From Mesostigma viride (Eukaryota > Streptophyta > Mesostigmatophyceae > Mesostigmatales > Mesostigmataceae), in assembly GCA_009746045.1 (NCBI GenBank), contig RPFO01002077.1, positions 1 through 48,028 on the forward strand: a stretch of 48,028 bases of DNA, given 5' to 3'. Shown one piece after another: positions 1 to 7,516 of the stretch. Made by a program: the position numbers and the translations under genes. The notes below the pieces were generated by a model. The model had not been told where the DNA came from. It did no database searches and saw nothing but the letters and a program-made list of their open reading frames with translations. Position 1 is the stretch's first letter; each line of letters begins with the position of its first letter.

Positions 1-135
1 AATGGCTTCGACGTGCCATCGCGGTTGTTAATTTTAGTGCCAATGGTGTTTGTATTACTTCCAATAATTTGGTTGACAGCAGGAATTAAGAACAAACTCG
101 ATTCCAGAAACGCGGACAAGGAAGTTGTGAAATGA
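1..135 (+). CDS. C-terminal end of a membrane protein (partial)
   Basis: An open frame enters from the left edge and stops with TGA at 133-135. It encodes 44 residues. Residues 9-30 are almost entirely hydrophobic (Leu, Val, Ile, Met, Phe), followed by a charged tail rich in Lys, Asp and Arg, which is the layout of a C-terminal transmembrane anchor. The start lies outside the window, so the family cannot be named. It is followed after 37 bases by another small membrane protein on the same strand. Confidence 0.5.
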   Translation, partial: NGFDVPSRLLILVPMVFVLLPIIWLTAGIKNKLDSRNADKEVVK

Positions 136-172
136 ACTTCTTATCTAACCCTCGTTATGAAATGATCAGCGA

Positions 173-493
173 ATGGCAAACCCGATCGTGAGCAGCCTGG
201 TCATTATCTTCTGCGTGTTTTTCGTCCTTTCCGTCGCCATCAACCTCATCGGAGAAAAGGTCGCGAGCGGGATTTGCGCGTTGTTCGGCAAAAAGGACGA
301 CGAAGAGTGCGAAAACCGAGTGCACGCAATCCTTAACGCGGTGGCCCTACCCATCGCGGCTGCGTTGGCGGCCATGGGCGTATATACAAAGTGGAGGCGG
401 TACTCGGAGGCACGAAAGGAAGCATCTGGAAAAAAGCCGGCGACGACCGACGCGAGTTCCACTCACAAGTGCCGGCCAGGCACAAAGTGCTAA
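173..493 (+). CDS. Small membrane protein, 106 aa
   Basis: The ATG at 173 opens a 106-residue protein with an N-terminal hydrophobic segment (about residues 5-26) and a second one (about 53-71, rich in Ala, Leu and Val). They are separated by a charged stretch with a KKDDEE cluster and Cys residues. The tail is basic and ends in two Cys. This looks like a two-pass membrane protein. I recognise no family. It meets the convergent gene at 490-822 with a 4-base overlap, which is common in this compact genome. Confidence 0.6.
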   Translation: MANPIVSSLVIIFCVFFVLSVAINLIGEKVASGICALFGKKDDEECENRVHAILNAVALPIAAALAAMGVYTKWRRYSEARKEASGKKPATTDASSTHKCRPGTKC

Positions 494-822
494 TCCTTGT
501 CACCCGCCCTTCGTACCACGAGCCGCGTGGGTAGGATAAGAACTTTTCGTATTAAAATGTTCATGACGGAATACAACAACACCCACATCATGATCGTCTG
601 AACGACCACGTGGACGCTCTCAAAGCGACTCTCGATGATGTCTTTACAGTGAAGAGGATTCGCATCCCATATATCCGAAGTCGTCTTCGTCATGGCCGCA
701 CAAATATCGCTCTCCTCCATGCTCATCCAGAACCCGAAGGTGCCGATCGTAGGCCCCTTCATGAACAATTTGCGCAGAGGCGAGGCCACACACCAGTCGT
801 ACAGTCGTCCCAGCAACAACAT
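490..822 (-). CDS. Small membrane protein, 110 aa
   Basis: Reads from CAT at 820-822 to a stop at 490. The N-terminal two thirds are soluble-looking, with Met, Cys and Trp residues. The C-terminal region (about residues 70-96) is a long hydrophobic helix, followed by a basic tail (RLVVRR), suggesting a C-terminal anchor with the tail on the cytosolic or inner side. No family recognised. It lies 27 bases downstream of the A494R-like gene on the same strand and may be cotranscribed with it. Confidence 0.6.
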   Translation of the reverse strand: MLLLGRLYDWCVASPLRKLFMKGPTIGTFGFWMSMEESDICAAMTKTTSDIWDANPLHCKDIIESRFESVHVVVQTIMMWVLLYSVMNILIRKVLILPTRLVVRRAGDKD

Positions 823-849
823 ACCTACCCTACAGTACGGCTGCGATTT

Positions 850-1434
850 CTATTTGAAACGAATGGTGAACCTCTGTTTGCCGATCTTCGGACGGACGAT
901 GGTCCCCAGGTCCGTCGCCCGAAACCGCTTCCTCGCCCTTCGCACGACGACGATCACCCTGTCCTCCTTTTTCGTCGGGTAGTGGTGGCATTTTGGCAGT
1001 TCCTTTCGAATCGCGTCGATGTTCTCCATCGCGTACTTGACAACACCGTTATTGATCGCCCAACGGAAGAAGTTCATCTGCCCCGTCGTGGTCTGCATCG
1101 TCTTGCTGCCATCGGACGACGCGAGCTGGATCTTCTTCCGTCTGGCGAAAGGATCGAACATCTTCTTGGAGTAAAAGTCCAGATGTTCGCGGTAGGACAT
1201 GTACATGTTTACGGGCATCCCGTCGAGCTGGTTGACGCACTCGACGTTGTGGGTCCTGGCGTAGTTGGTGACGAGCCACTCCATCACGCGCAACGACAAG
1301 ATGTTCGACGGCCTGTCCTTCCCCGTGTCCTTGTCGCGCAAATCGTACAGCGTGTTGTACACTTCATCGTCCTTGAAAAAACGATGCAGTGAACGCTCCA
1401 ACAGACTCATGGGAGGAGGGGGTACAGATGGCAT
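850..1434 (-). CDS. Conserved nucleocytovirus protein, PBCV-1 A494R-like
   Basis: A 194-residue protein. Residues 45-60 (a hydrophobic helix ending in TNYAR), FDPFARR at 93-99 and TTGQMNFFRWAI at 116-127 match the pattern I associate with the A494R-type core protein found across nucleocytoviruses. Its biochemical role is not established to my knowledge. The C-terminus is strongly basic (residues 160-194), which would fit nucleic-acid binding. The first ATG at 1434 is used here; an in-frame ATG at 1410 (MSLLERS) is an alternative start. It is transcribed divergently from the gene at 1525. Family assignment is from memory of the motif pattern, not from a search. Confidence 0.65.
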   Translation of the reverse strand: MPSVPPPPMSLLERSLHRFFKDDEVYNTLYDLRDKDTGKDRPSNILSLRVMEWLVTNYARTHNVECVNQLDGMPVNMYMSYREHLDFYSKKMFDPFARRKKIQLASSDGSKTMQTTTGQMNFFRWAINNGVVKYAMENIDAIRKELPKCHHYPTKKEDRVIVVVRRARKRFRATDLGTIVRPKIGKQRFTIRFK

Positions 1435-1524
1435 ACTCGATATGCGTCGAGACCCTTTTATCCTCCGCTAGGCGCGCGTACAAGGACGAACAAATTTTGT
1501 GAGATTTTATCGTACGCGCGCACG
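1435..1524. promoter_or_regulatory. Divergent promoter region
   Basis: Ninety bases separate two divergent start codons. On the minus strand there is a TATA-like GGATAAAAGG about 25-30 bases upstream of the 1434 start. On the plus strand an AT-rich tract (AAATTTTGTGAGATTTTAT) precedes the ATG at 1525 by about 15 bases. No start site can be proved from sequence alone. Confidence 0.35.
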
Positions 1525-2370
1525 ATGAACGACACCGCTGGTAACCCCCCCGGACTTTGGATGTCCAGGAAGGCGTCTCCTAGAGAGGCACACGACGTTA
1601 TCAAGGCGGTCGAGAGCGTGTGCCGGTCGTATGACATCCCGCGGCCTTATATCTCTTTCGCGAGCTCGACGAAGGACCTCGTGTCCAGTTTCGGGAAAGA
1701 CACGTATGTCATGACCGAGTTCCGAAAGGGGGTGTACGGCTTGCTCGCTCTCGTTCGAGTTCGCGGGGGTCGAACGGTCTGCGCGATCGTCCACGGAGAC
1801 CGTACCGTCGAGATCATACGGATGCCGCCGTTTAAGACGAAGCTGTTCAAAGGGACGGTTGCGTGCGGTATTCTGGCATCCGAGCCTTCCGGCCGATCAA
1901 CCTTCTACTTGCACGACTGCCTCGCATTCGCGAGGAAGAGCCTGATGGCGACTCCGTTCAAACTTCGCATGATCTACGCGCGACAGATGGTGGAAATGAA
2001 CTTCCCGGCGTTCTCTAGCTATCACGTACACACATTCCTGAAATGCAGTCCATTTATGGAAAGCCATGCGGACCAGAGAGACATGAGGAGCAACAACTTG
2101 ATTTTTATTCCATCGAACGCGCCAGTGAACACAACATTCGTGCAAGGAGGAGTTCCTATCGTCCTGGAGAATAGAAAGGGGGAGACAACCGAGAAAGGAT
2201 CCAACCTTCTCCGCAGGGACGTGGCGTCTAGAATCCCCCCCGGGCTCTTTTTCCCTTCTTGCCAGCCCTCGCCTTCTTCGGGTCGTACGCAAGTCTGTAC
2301 ATCAGCCGCTCCCCGGCCGACGACATGGGGGACTCCGTTTTTCTTCCAATGTCACTCGGTCGTGTCCTGA
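1525..2370 (+). CDS. Possible degenerate capping-enzyme/ligase-type nucleotidyltransferase
   Basis: The ORF encodes 281 residues from the ATG at 1525. The central region reads like a nucleotidyltransferase core: a hydrophobic strand followed by LFKGTV (where LDGE is expected in motif III), FYLHDCLAF (like the F-x-x-D strand), an Arg-containing helix, and SNNLIFIP (where DGLIF-type motif IV is expected). The catalytic KxDG lysine motif is not visible, so if the fold call is right the protein is probably inactive or highly diverged. The last 60 residues run antisense to the primase gene and are probably spurious: a one-base loss in the G-run at 2178-2182 would move the real stop to about 2229-2231. 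Family call is tentative. Confidence 0.4.
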   Translation: MNDTAGNPPGLWMSRKASPREAHDVIKAVESVCRSYDIPRPYISFASSTKDLVSSFGKDTYVMTEFRKGVYGLLALVRVRGGRTVCAIVHGDRTVEIIRMPPFKTKLFKGTVACGILASEPSGRSTFYLHDCLAFARKSLMATPFKLRMIYARQMVEMNFPAFSSYHVHTFLKCSPFMESHADQRDMRSNNLIFIPSNAPVNTTFVQGGVPIVLENRKGETTEKGSNLLRRDVASRIPPGLFFPSCQPSPSSGRTQVCTSAAPRPTTWGTPFFFQCHSVVS

Positions 2371-3660
2371 AAAGCCGGTCTGTGACCCCATCGGTAGCCT
2401 TCGCGGTTCGGAGCGGTACCCTCGACATTCGGAATCGAAGCATCTCTGAAACACGCCGTTCGTGTTGATCTCGTACCACACGTTATTCCTCTCGTGCTCG
2501 CTCCCCTTGTTCTCGCAGTGCCTGTGCCTACTCCATACCCAGTAGACGCTCGAACGCCCATCCCCCTCCTTGAACGCGTTCGTTAGCCGGACGCCCGGCA
2601 ACAGCGCGGTGATCATTTTGTACTCCTCGCTATCCCTGGGGATAAGCGCGCCAGAGTTGAACGGGGACAAGATAGGCGCCGGTCCGCCACCGTGGTGCGC
2701 TCTTCCGCGACCACGACCGTGGCGAGTTCCGGGGTTTTCCACCACGTCGGGGTCGAAGTCGTCAGGCGCGACGATACGAGCAACCGGGACGTCCATTCCG
2801 TCATAAATGCGGACTGACGTGATGAGGAGCTGGTCGTACGGGGTCGGCGCATCGTAGTCCGGATCCTCCCCTTCCTCCTGCTGATACACCCACGAGTATG
2901 GCCGGTTCTCGTGGACTTTGCCATACGAACAGTCGCACCCGTCGCGGATCTGGGCCTTTTCCCTGCAAAAAGGACAAGGACAAACTCGAGCGTTCGAACC
3001 GCCTCCTTGGCACCCGTCTTTGAATTTGTCGTTGAGGACCCTGAACTTCTTGGCGCATCCGGAGCACTTGTAGCACTTGAGAGAAAACAGCATGCGGAGT
3101 CCGTTATCCATCATGATGGATGGATCGATTACGGCGTTCCACGAGTTGTTTTCCGGTCTCGGGCCAAACTCCGAGTGAAGGCGAGACACGATGAACCCGC
3201 GCAACTTCAGCGCCGTGTCCTGGTCGACGGGTATGCCCGGCCAATGCATGTGGAATCCGCACTTGATGCGGCCTTCCTTCTCCTTGTTCGGAGCTCGACA
3301 GACGACGACGTGGAAACTCGTCGTATCGCTCCTCTGAACGCACTCCTGCACGACGCCGTGGATGAGCGGCACCCATTTCTCCAAAATGTCCTGGGACATG
3401 TCTCTTTCGTCTTCGCAATCGACGTCCAAGAAGAACGGGAACACGGGGCGAGATTTCTGCTCGACGATGAAGTTTTTGTTTCCTTCCTCGAAATCCCGGG
3501 CGATGCAACGGTACAGCTCGCGAAGGTCTTCCGAGTCGACGAAGACTTTCCCTCCGCCATATCCGTCGAGAAGAAGATGGGTGTACTCCTCCGCGGAGTC
3601 CACAAAGCGTTCGGTGGAGTTAAACCACCTCGTCGCGGCAGAATACGCCGGCCATTTCAT
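2302..3660 (-). CDS. Archaeo-eukaryotic primase (herpes/pox-type AEP)
   Basis: A 452-residue primase that would make RNA primers for viral DNA replication. Catalytic motif I is FFLDVDCED (Asp79 and Asp81), motif II lies around SFHVVV (115-120) and CGFHMHW (134-140), and motif III is VIDPSI with NGLRM (178-190). A Cys-rich insertion follows (residues 196-244, with paired CxxC and CPCPFC), and a C-terminal UL52-like zinc site is suggested by HRHC and CFDSEC. In many nucleocytoviruses this domain is fused to the D5 helicase; here the helicase is a separate gene at 11548-13455. The reading frame after about 2340 is doubtful: compensating one base in the C-run near 2325 gives a basic tail ending at 2228. 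The stop of the small gene at 3661 directly abuts this start. Confidence 0.85.
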   Translation of the reverse strand: MKWPAYSAATRWFNSTERFVDSAEEYTHLLLDGYGGGKVFVDSEDLRELYRCIARDFEEGNKNFIVEQKSRPVFPFFLDVDCEDERDMSQDILEKWVPLIHGVVQECVQRSDTTSFHVVVCRAPNKEKEGRIKCGFHMHWPGIPVDQDTALKLRGFIVSRLHSEFGPRPENNSWNAVIDPSIMMDNGLRMLFSLKCYKCSGCAKKFRVLNDKFKDGCQGGGSNARVCPCPFCREKAQIRDGCDCSYGKVHENRPYSWVYQQEEGEDPDYDAPTPYDQLLITSVRIYDGMDVPVARIVAPDDFDPDVVENPGTRHGRGRGRAHHGGGPAPILSPFNSGALIPRDSEEYKMITALLPGVRLTNAFKEGDGRSSVYWVWSRHRHCENKGSEHERNNVWYEINTNGVFQRCFDSECRGYRSEPRRLPMGSQTGFSGHDRVTLEEKRSPPCRRPGSG

Positions 3661-3780
3661 TTACTCGGTCAAGTCTCTCCCTTCCTCTGTCGGCGTGAGG
3701 TGGTTGTGGTAGAAAGCGAAGGTCGCGCAAAACCAGAAGCCGACCATGAAAACACAGGCGGTGAGAAGGGATGCTTCCAT
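3661..3780 (-). CDS. Very small membrane protein, 39 aa
   Basis: An ATG at 3780 opens 39 codons. Residues 4-26 are hydrophobic and aromatic (Leu, Val, Phe, Trp, Cys), followed by a short polar tail with acidic residues. The stop TAA is followed immediately by the ATG of the primase, so the two could share a transcript. The size and single-span layout resemble other tiny membrane proteins in this window. No family recognised. The gap of 260 bases it fills would otherwise be unusually long for this genome. Confidence 0.5.
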   Translation of the reverse strand: MEASLLTACVFMVGFWFCATFAFYHNHLTPTEEGRDLTE

Positions 3781-3920
3781 CTCGCTCTTCACTCGCTCTC
3801 AACAAAAGAAGTCGGAGAGTTTGTACGCGTCCTTTGGACCTTTCTAGAAACCGGCACGTCGGCGTGTACGGATCCTTAGCTCGCCTATGTTCTTTGAAAT
3901 GAAAACTTAATTTGTAACAA

Positions 3921-4718
3921 ATGGACGGAGATTCCAAACTCCAATCGCATCCTCTCCACATCCAAGTACCTCGCAATCTGAACGAAATAACGCCCCTTCC
4001 GTCCCCGGTCAGAAATCGAGTAAGCCACCACGCCGCGTCCGATGTAGGCGTGTACCAGTACGTAATTCGAGATCACACGTACGGAGAGGGCGTGCCACAG
4101 ACGGTCAACGAGGGGCAGCAGTTCACCCCGTCAGAACGCCTGTGGTCTTCGAGCATAGAGACGCTCGTTTTCTCGTGGGGGCAGAAGGCCCTTGCGTTTC
4201 GCGAAATGCACGATATGTCCGCGGCGCGCGCCGAGTTTTACAACAACTTGCTCGTTCTTCCAGCGATTTTGCTCACGGCGACCGCGGGGACGATCTCGTT
4301 TAGCCGGAAGCCGGACGCGGAGTCGTCTCTAGACCCCGTTTCGATCTACGTAGGAGTCGCTAGCATGGTGGCGTCCGCATTGACGGGGGTACAAAACTTC
4401 CTGAGGTTTGCGCAGAGGGTGGAACAACACAAGCAGATGGTGCACAAGTTCTCCTCCTTTTACCGCGAGGTCGACGCGGAATTGACAAAGCCGCGAAAAC
4501 ACAGGCTCAACCCGTTCGAATTCATACACATTTTGCGCCTGACTCTGGACCGGTTGATTTCCGAGGGTCCTAGCATCCCACCCAGTGTGAGGAGGAGCCA
4601 CAAGCGCGAAATGATGAAGAAAGACGCCCAACGAATCAAGACCGAGGACGAAGAGAGGAGCAACAGGATCGCGATACACAAGGACCAGGAGATTCAAGGT
4701 GTAAGGATAATGAAGTAA
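3921..4718 (+). CDS. SLATT-domain two-TM membrane protein
   Basis: The protein has 265 residues. After an N-terminal polar region, residues 75-185 show the SLATT layout: LWSSSIETLVFSWGQKA, a short REMHDMSAA helix, a first membrane helix (about 109-127), a second (about 141-158) and then QNFLRFAQRVEQHKQMVHKF. The C-terminal 60 residues are strongly charged. In bacteria SLATT proteins are proposed pore-forming effectors of nucleotide-signal and conflict systems; related domains also occur in large eukaryotic viruses, where the role is unknown. No SMODS, SLOG or TIR partner is seen nearby, so signalling through a nucleotide is not supported here. AT-rich sequence (ACTTAATTTG) precedes the ATG. 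Confidence 0.7.
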   Translation: MDGDSKLQSHPLHIQVPRNLNEITPLPSPVRNRVSHHAASDVGVYQYVIRDHTYGEGVPQTVNEGQQFTPSERLWSSSIETLVFSWGQKALAFREMHDMSAARAEFYNNLLVLPAILLTATAGTISFSRKPDAESSLDPVSIYVGVASMVASALTGVQNFLRFAQRVEQHKQMVHKFSSFYREVDAELTKPRKHRLNPFEFIHILRLTLDRLISEGPSIPPSVRRSHKREMMKKDAQRIKTEDEERSNRIAIHKDQEIQGVRIMK

Positions 4719-4749
4719 AAACTTCTCGCTGAACTATATCAATCAAAGG

Positions 4750-4941
4750 ATGCGCGCTTTGTCCGTGGTGGTTTATTTCTTCGTAACGTACATGCTGCTG
4801 GTATTCCGGCCGCGTTGCATGTTCAAGGAAGACGGGCGCCCTATTCCGTTTGGCATCGGACCCGAAGAGACGTTGCTCCCTTTCTGGATCGTGGCGTTGA
4901 TAGCCGCGCTGTACACGTACTCGCTGACATGGACACGCTAG
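4750..4941 (+). CDS. Small membrane protein, 63 aa
   Basis: Starts at the ATG at 4750. Residues 4-19 and 43-59 are hydrophobic, with a short loop holding Cys, Lys and Asp between them, which suggests two membrane passes. Its 3' end overlaps the start of the next gene (ATG at 4929) by 13 bases, a tight arrangement that suggests cotranscription. No family recognised. Confidence 0.55.
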   Translation: MRALSVVVYFFVTYMLLVFRPRCMFKEDGRPIPFGIGPEETLLPFWIVALIAALYTYSLTWTR

Positions 4942-5171
4942 CCCTCCCGATCGTCGACCCAACGAATGATATCCTAGAGGCGACCCAAGACGACCTCCCA
5001 GACGCGTTTCAGAGCCACTACCGCGACGACCTCTTGAACCTCTACCTGGCTTTGAAGGAGATGGTCGCGGCCACGGGTCTACCTTTCTTGGGCCTCGCGA
5101 CGTTCGCTTCTTTCGCGGATTACGTGCGAGACAATTCCGTCGCTCCTGAATATATTCGACCTGAATATTAA
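4929..5171 (+). CDS. Hypothetical protein, 80 aa
   Basis: The longer open frame in this register begins at 4815, but the ATG at 4929 is the best start because upstream codons are antisense-like and overlap the preceding gene. The protein begins MDTLALPIVD, is acidic in its first 30 residues and ends in a segment rich in Tyr, Pro and Glu. No membrane helix is obvious. Its stop codon directly abuts the ATG of the next gene at 5172. Function unknown. Confidence 0.5.
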   Translation: MDTLALPIVDPTNDILEATQDDLPDAFQSHYRDDLLNLYLALKEMVAATGLPFLGLATFASFADYVRDNSVAPEYIRPEY

Positions 5172-5969
5172 ATGAGTCTCATTCGCGGAAGATTCGAAGC
5201 CAACCCCAAGACCATCTCCGTGAACCGCATTCCGCCCATCCACGACCCCATCTTCAACGAAACGCCGCCGCCATACCTGAAATCCGTCGACGACGTAATC
5301 GTCGTCCCTGTCCAGTCTTCGTTGCTGGTCATCCCCAAGACGGTGATGGAAAAACGCGAAGTCGTCCACATCTTTGGGAACAGTGTCACGTACTGCCCTT
5401 ACACCGGCTGTGCGAGTACCTATCCCGTGACTTTCAACACCTCGGGTCTCGTCGATAACTGCAACGTGCTTCTCCACGACCCCGTCGACGGATCCCTCAT
5501 GTCTCAACTTCTCGGAAAGTTCATCGCCGGGCCGAAACGGGGCACCGTCATCCCTCGAACGCCTGCGGTGGTGTGTTCGTATGACGCCGTCGTGTCGTTG
5601 TACCGCCCGGGAGTCACGGCGGCGGACCTGAACGGGTACGGAGACAATATCGTGTATATCCATGGCGGGATATCCGACGGAGGATATGACCAATACAGGC
5701 GGAGCGACATGGAGGCGTACACGTTGAACCGCAAAGCCCCGTTCCCTGTGAAGGCGGAGTTCAATACCGAATGGGACATGCACCCGAAACACACGGGATA
5801 CGTGGACTTGTGGGACCCAAAGCGCCCGTTTTATCCCGGAAAGCCGACCACGTTCGGCGATCTTACGGGGATGCTGCGTCACACATTCCCACTCCCCATG
5901 TTCGGTTTCGCATACGCGGCGTTCCAACAAGATATCGCAACAGTCCAGCCGACGCGTTTCCCCATATAA
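5172..5969 (+). CDS. Hypothetical protein, 265 aa, possibly structural
   Basis: A 265-residue soluble-looking protein, rich in Pro, Gly, Tyr and beta-forming residues, with five scattered Cys in the first half (a CPYTGC pair at about residues 76-81). There is no signal peptide or membrane helix. Composition would fit a virion or capsid-associated beta protein, but I recognise no family, so this is only an impression. It is preceded by an AT-rich TATATTCGACCTGAATATTAA tract ending at the ATG, typical of late-type promoters in this window. Confidence 0.55.
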   Translation: MSLIRGRFEANPKTISVNRIPPIHDPIFNETPPPYLKSVDDVIVVPVQSSLLVIPKTVMEKREVVHIFGNSVTYCPYTGCASTYPVTFNTSGLVDNCNVLLHDPVDGSLMSQLLGKFIAGPKRGTVIPRTPAVVCSYDAVVSLYRPGVTAADLNGYGDNIVYIHGGISDGGYDQYRRSDMEAYTLNRKAPFPVKAEFNTEWDMHPKHTGYVDLWDPKRPFYPGKPTTFGDLTGMLRHTFPLPMFGFAYAAFQQDIATVQPTRFPI

Positions 5970-5997
5970 TGTCTTACCGATTTGTATACCAGACCCG

Positions 5998-6948
5998 ATG
6001 TCCGCCGCGCTTTTGCTGCTGGTACTCGTCCCGGTTCTAGTCGTACTTATTTTGTGGCAAGCGGGCGTGATCGGAAAGAAGGATTCCGAAGAGGATCCTG
6101 CCGATACCGAAGAGGAGACGCGAAAGGAAGAGGAGGCAAAAGCGGCCAAGGCAAAAGCGGAAGCGGAAGCGGAAGCGAAGGCCAAAGCCGCCGAGGAGGA
6201 GGCGGCGAAGAAGCGGGCGCAAGAACTCATCGCAGAGGTGACCGCCGGAAAAACGAAGCCTCTAGAAGAAATGTCCGTCAAGGAACTGACGGACGAGCTC
6301 ACGAAGGCGATGGTCGCGACGGGAGGTGACGAGTCAGACCCGAAAGTGAAGAAACTGATGGAACTCATCCGTGGCAATATCGCGGCAACGGACGATGCGA
6401 TCGGCATGCCGTCCACAGCCGACATCGCAGCCGTTCAACAGACCGCGGCGAAAACGGGGCTAGAGACCGCGTCCGTTCAAACCATGTCGTACGTCCAACG
6501 TATGTTTCGCGAGATTTTCAAGTTCTCCGCCAGGGACCTTACTTCCAAACTCACGGCCGCCTTCACGAAGACGTACGATGCAGAGGCGGACAGGCTCCGG
6601 AGCATCCGCGACAACTTGACAGAGGGTTCGAAGGTCCGCGAGCAGGCGAACAACGAGGTCAACGAATTTAGAGCCCAATGGGCGTCTATCTTCAAACCCT
6701 TCACGACCTACTTGACGGCTCCTGGAGGGTCCGGCCGTTCGGCCTCTGCGGTCGCGGTGTTTTTGACCGACATGGGGGTCAAGGATAAGTTCGACGCCTA
6801 CGTCCCCGACCTCTACGCGTGGGTGCGGCTGGACGCGGAAAAGAACACCCAAAAGGTGATCGATTGGCTGAGCGCCGAAAAGTACAAGCTGGAACCGTTG
6901 GGGGGAAGGCGTTGGGGCCGATCATGGAAGCTTCGGACAGTTTATTGA
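5998..6948 (+). CDS. Membrane-anchored coiled-coil protein, 5' segment (frameshifted)
   Basis: The N-terminus has a single hydrophobic anchor (about residues 3-24). It is followed by a long Lys/Glu/Ala-rich stretch (about 30-85) predicted to be a coiled coil, then a helical domain. The frame carries on to 6948 only as nonsense: at the G-run 6900-6905 the sensible reading moves to another frame that continues to 7295. A VNEFRA motif preceded by charged helices resembles the protein at 39720-40322 (VNEFKA), so the two are probably paralogues. Likely a membrane or virion-internal protein; function unknown. Confidence 0.6.
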   Translation: MSAALLLLVLVPVLVVLILWQAGVIGKKDSEEDPADTEEETRKEEEAKAAKAKAEAEAEAKAKAAEEEAAKKRAQELIAEVTAGKTKPLEEMSVKELTDELTKAMVATGGDESDPKVKKLMELIRGNIAATDDAIGMPSTADIAAVQQTAAKTGLETASVQTMSYVQRMFREIFKFSARDLTSKLTAAFTKTYDAEADRLRSIRDNLTEGSKVREQANNEVNEFRAQWASIFKPFTTYLTAPGGSGRSASAVAVFLTDMGVKDKFDAYVPDLYAWVRLDAEKNTQKVIDWLSAEKYKLEPLGGRRWGRSWKLRTVY

Positions 6949-7295
6949 AGAACGGGCTGAAAGAGGCGAGCCACAAGGCAATGGACAAAATGCTCGCCAT
7001 TCTCATCAACGAGCGCGACCAGCAGAAAACGATCGCCGAACGCGGCGCCAAAGAAGTTAAGATCGCCGAGTTTGAGCGGCTTAGCGACAGCGCCGAAGCC
7101 GCGTTTGGACGCGTAATCAATTCAGAGCCCAGGGGGGCGATGTTTCAAGCCATATGGACACTCTTTGATATCCAGACGCTGACCTTGCCGGATATCAGCA
7201 CGTTCGTCAGTAGGCCGTTCGACTGGGTAGGGAAGAGCGACGAGAACGCGCAGAGAATGCGCGAGTTTGTATTCGGAAATGAATTCTTTAAATAA
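6906..7295 (+). CDS. Same coiled-coil protein, 3' segment
   Basis: The open frame from 6906 to the stop at 7295 gives 130 codons with normal composition and helical character. It continues the gene begun at 5998 if one G is restored in the run at 6900-6905. No ATG in a plausible position would start it as a separate gene in that register near 6906. The C-terminal part is rich in Asp, Phe and Trp, ending FGNEFFK. Confidence 0.55.
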   Translation, partial: KALGPIMEASDSLLKNGLKEASHKAMDKMLAILINERDQQKTIAERGAKEVKIAEFERLSDSAEAAFGRVINSEPRGAMFQAIWTLFDIQTLTLPDISTFVSRPFDWVGKSDENAQRMREFVFGNEFFK

Positions 7296-7306
7296 ATTAA
7301 TTGTAA

Positions 7307-7516
7307 ATGATCACGCAGTGCCTAAAATTGACATGGGACACATTCGCGTTCGGAACCATCTGTCTTTTTATCGGTACGACCATGATCCCCGCTCGACCTT
7401 CCGAGGCGTCGGTCATGCAGAACATGCCTAGTAGAGTCTTTATCGCGGTCGGTTTCTTGTCGTTCATCCCCACGATGATATGTCTAGGCACTCTCATGCA
7501 GATCTCCAGAAGGTGA
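7307..7516 (+). CDS. Small membrane protein, 69 aa
   Basis: Starts at the ATG at 7307, eleven bases after the previous stop and after an AT-rich tract (TTTAAATAAATTAATTG). It has two hydrophobic segments (about residues 11-28 and 43-62) and a basic end, so it is a likely two-pass membrane protein. It overlaps the convergent YqaJ gene by 23 bases. No family recognised. Confidence 0.6.
   Translation: MITQCLKLTWDTFAFGTICLFIGTTMIPARPSEASVMQNMPSRVFIAVGFLSFIPTMICLGTLMQISRR

Noticed and set aside
5998-7295. Programmed ribosomal frameshift at the G-run
   Set aside because: The run lacks a slippery heptamer and pseudoknot evidence, and similar breaks occur in many unrelated genes, so sequence error or decay is the simpler reading.
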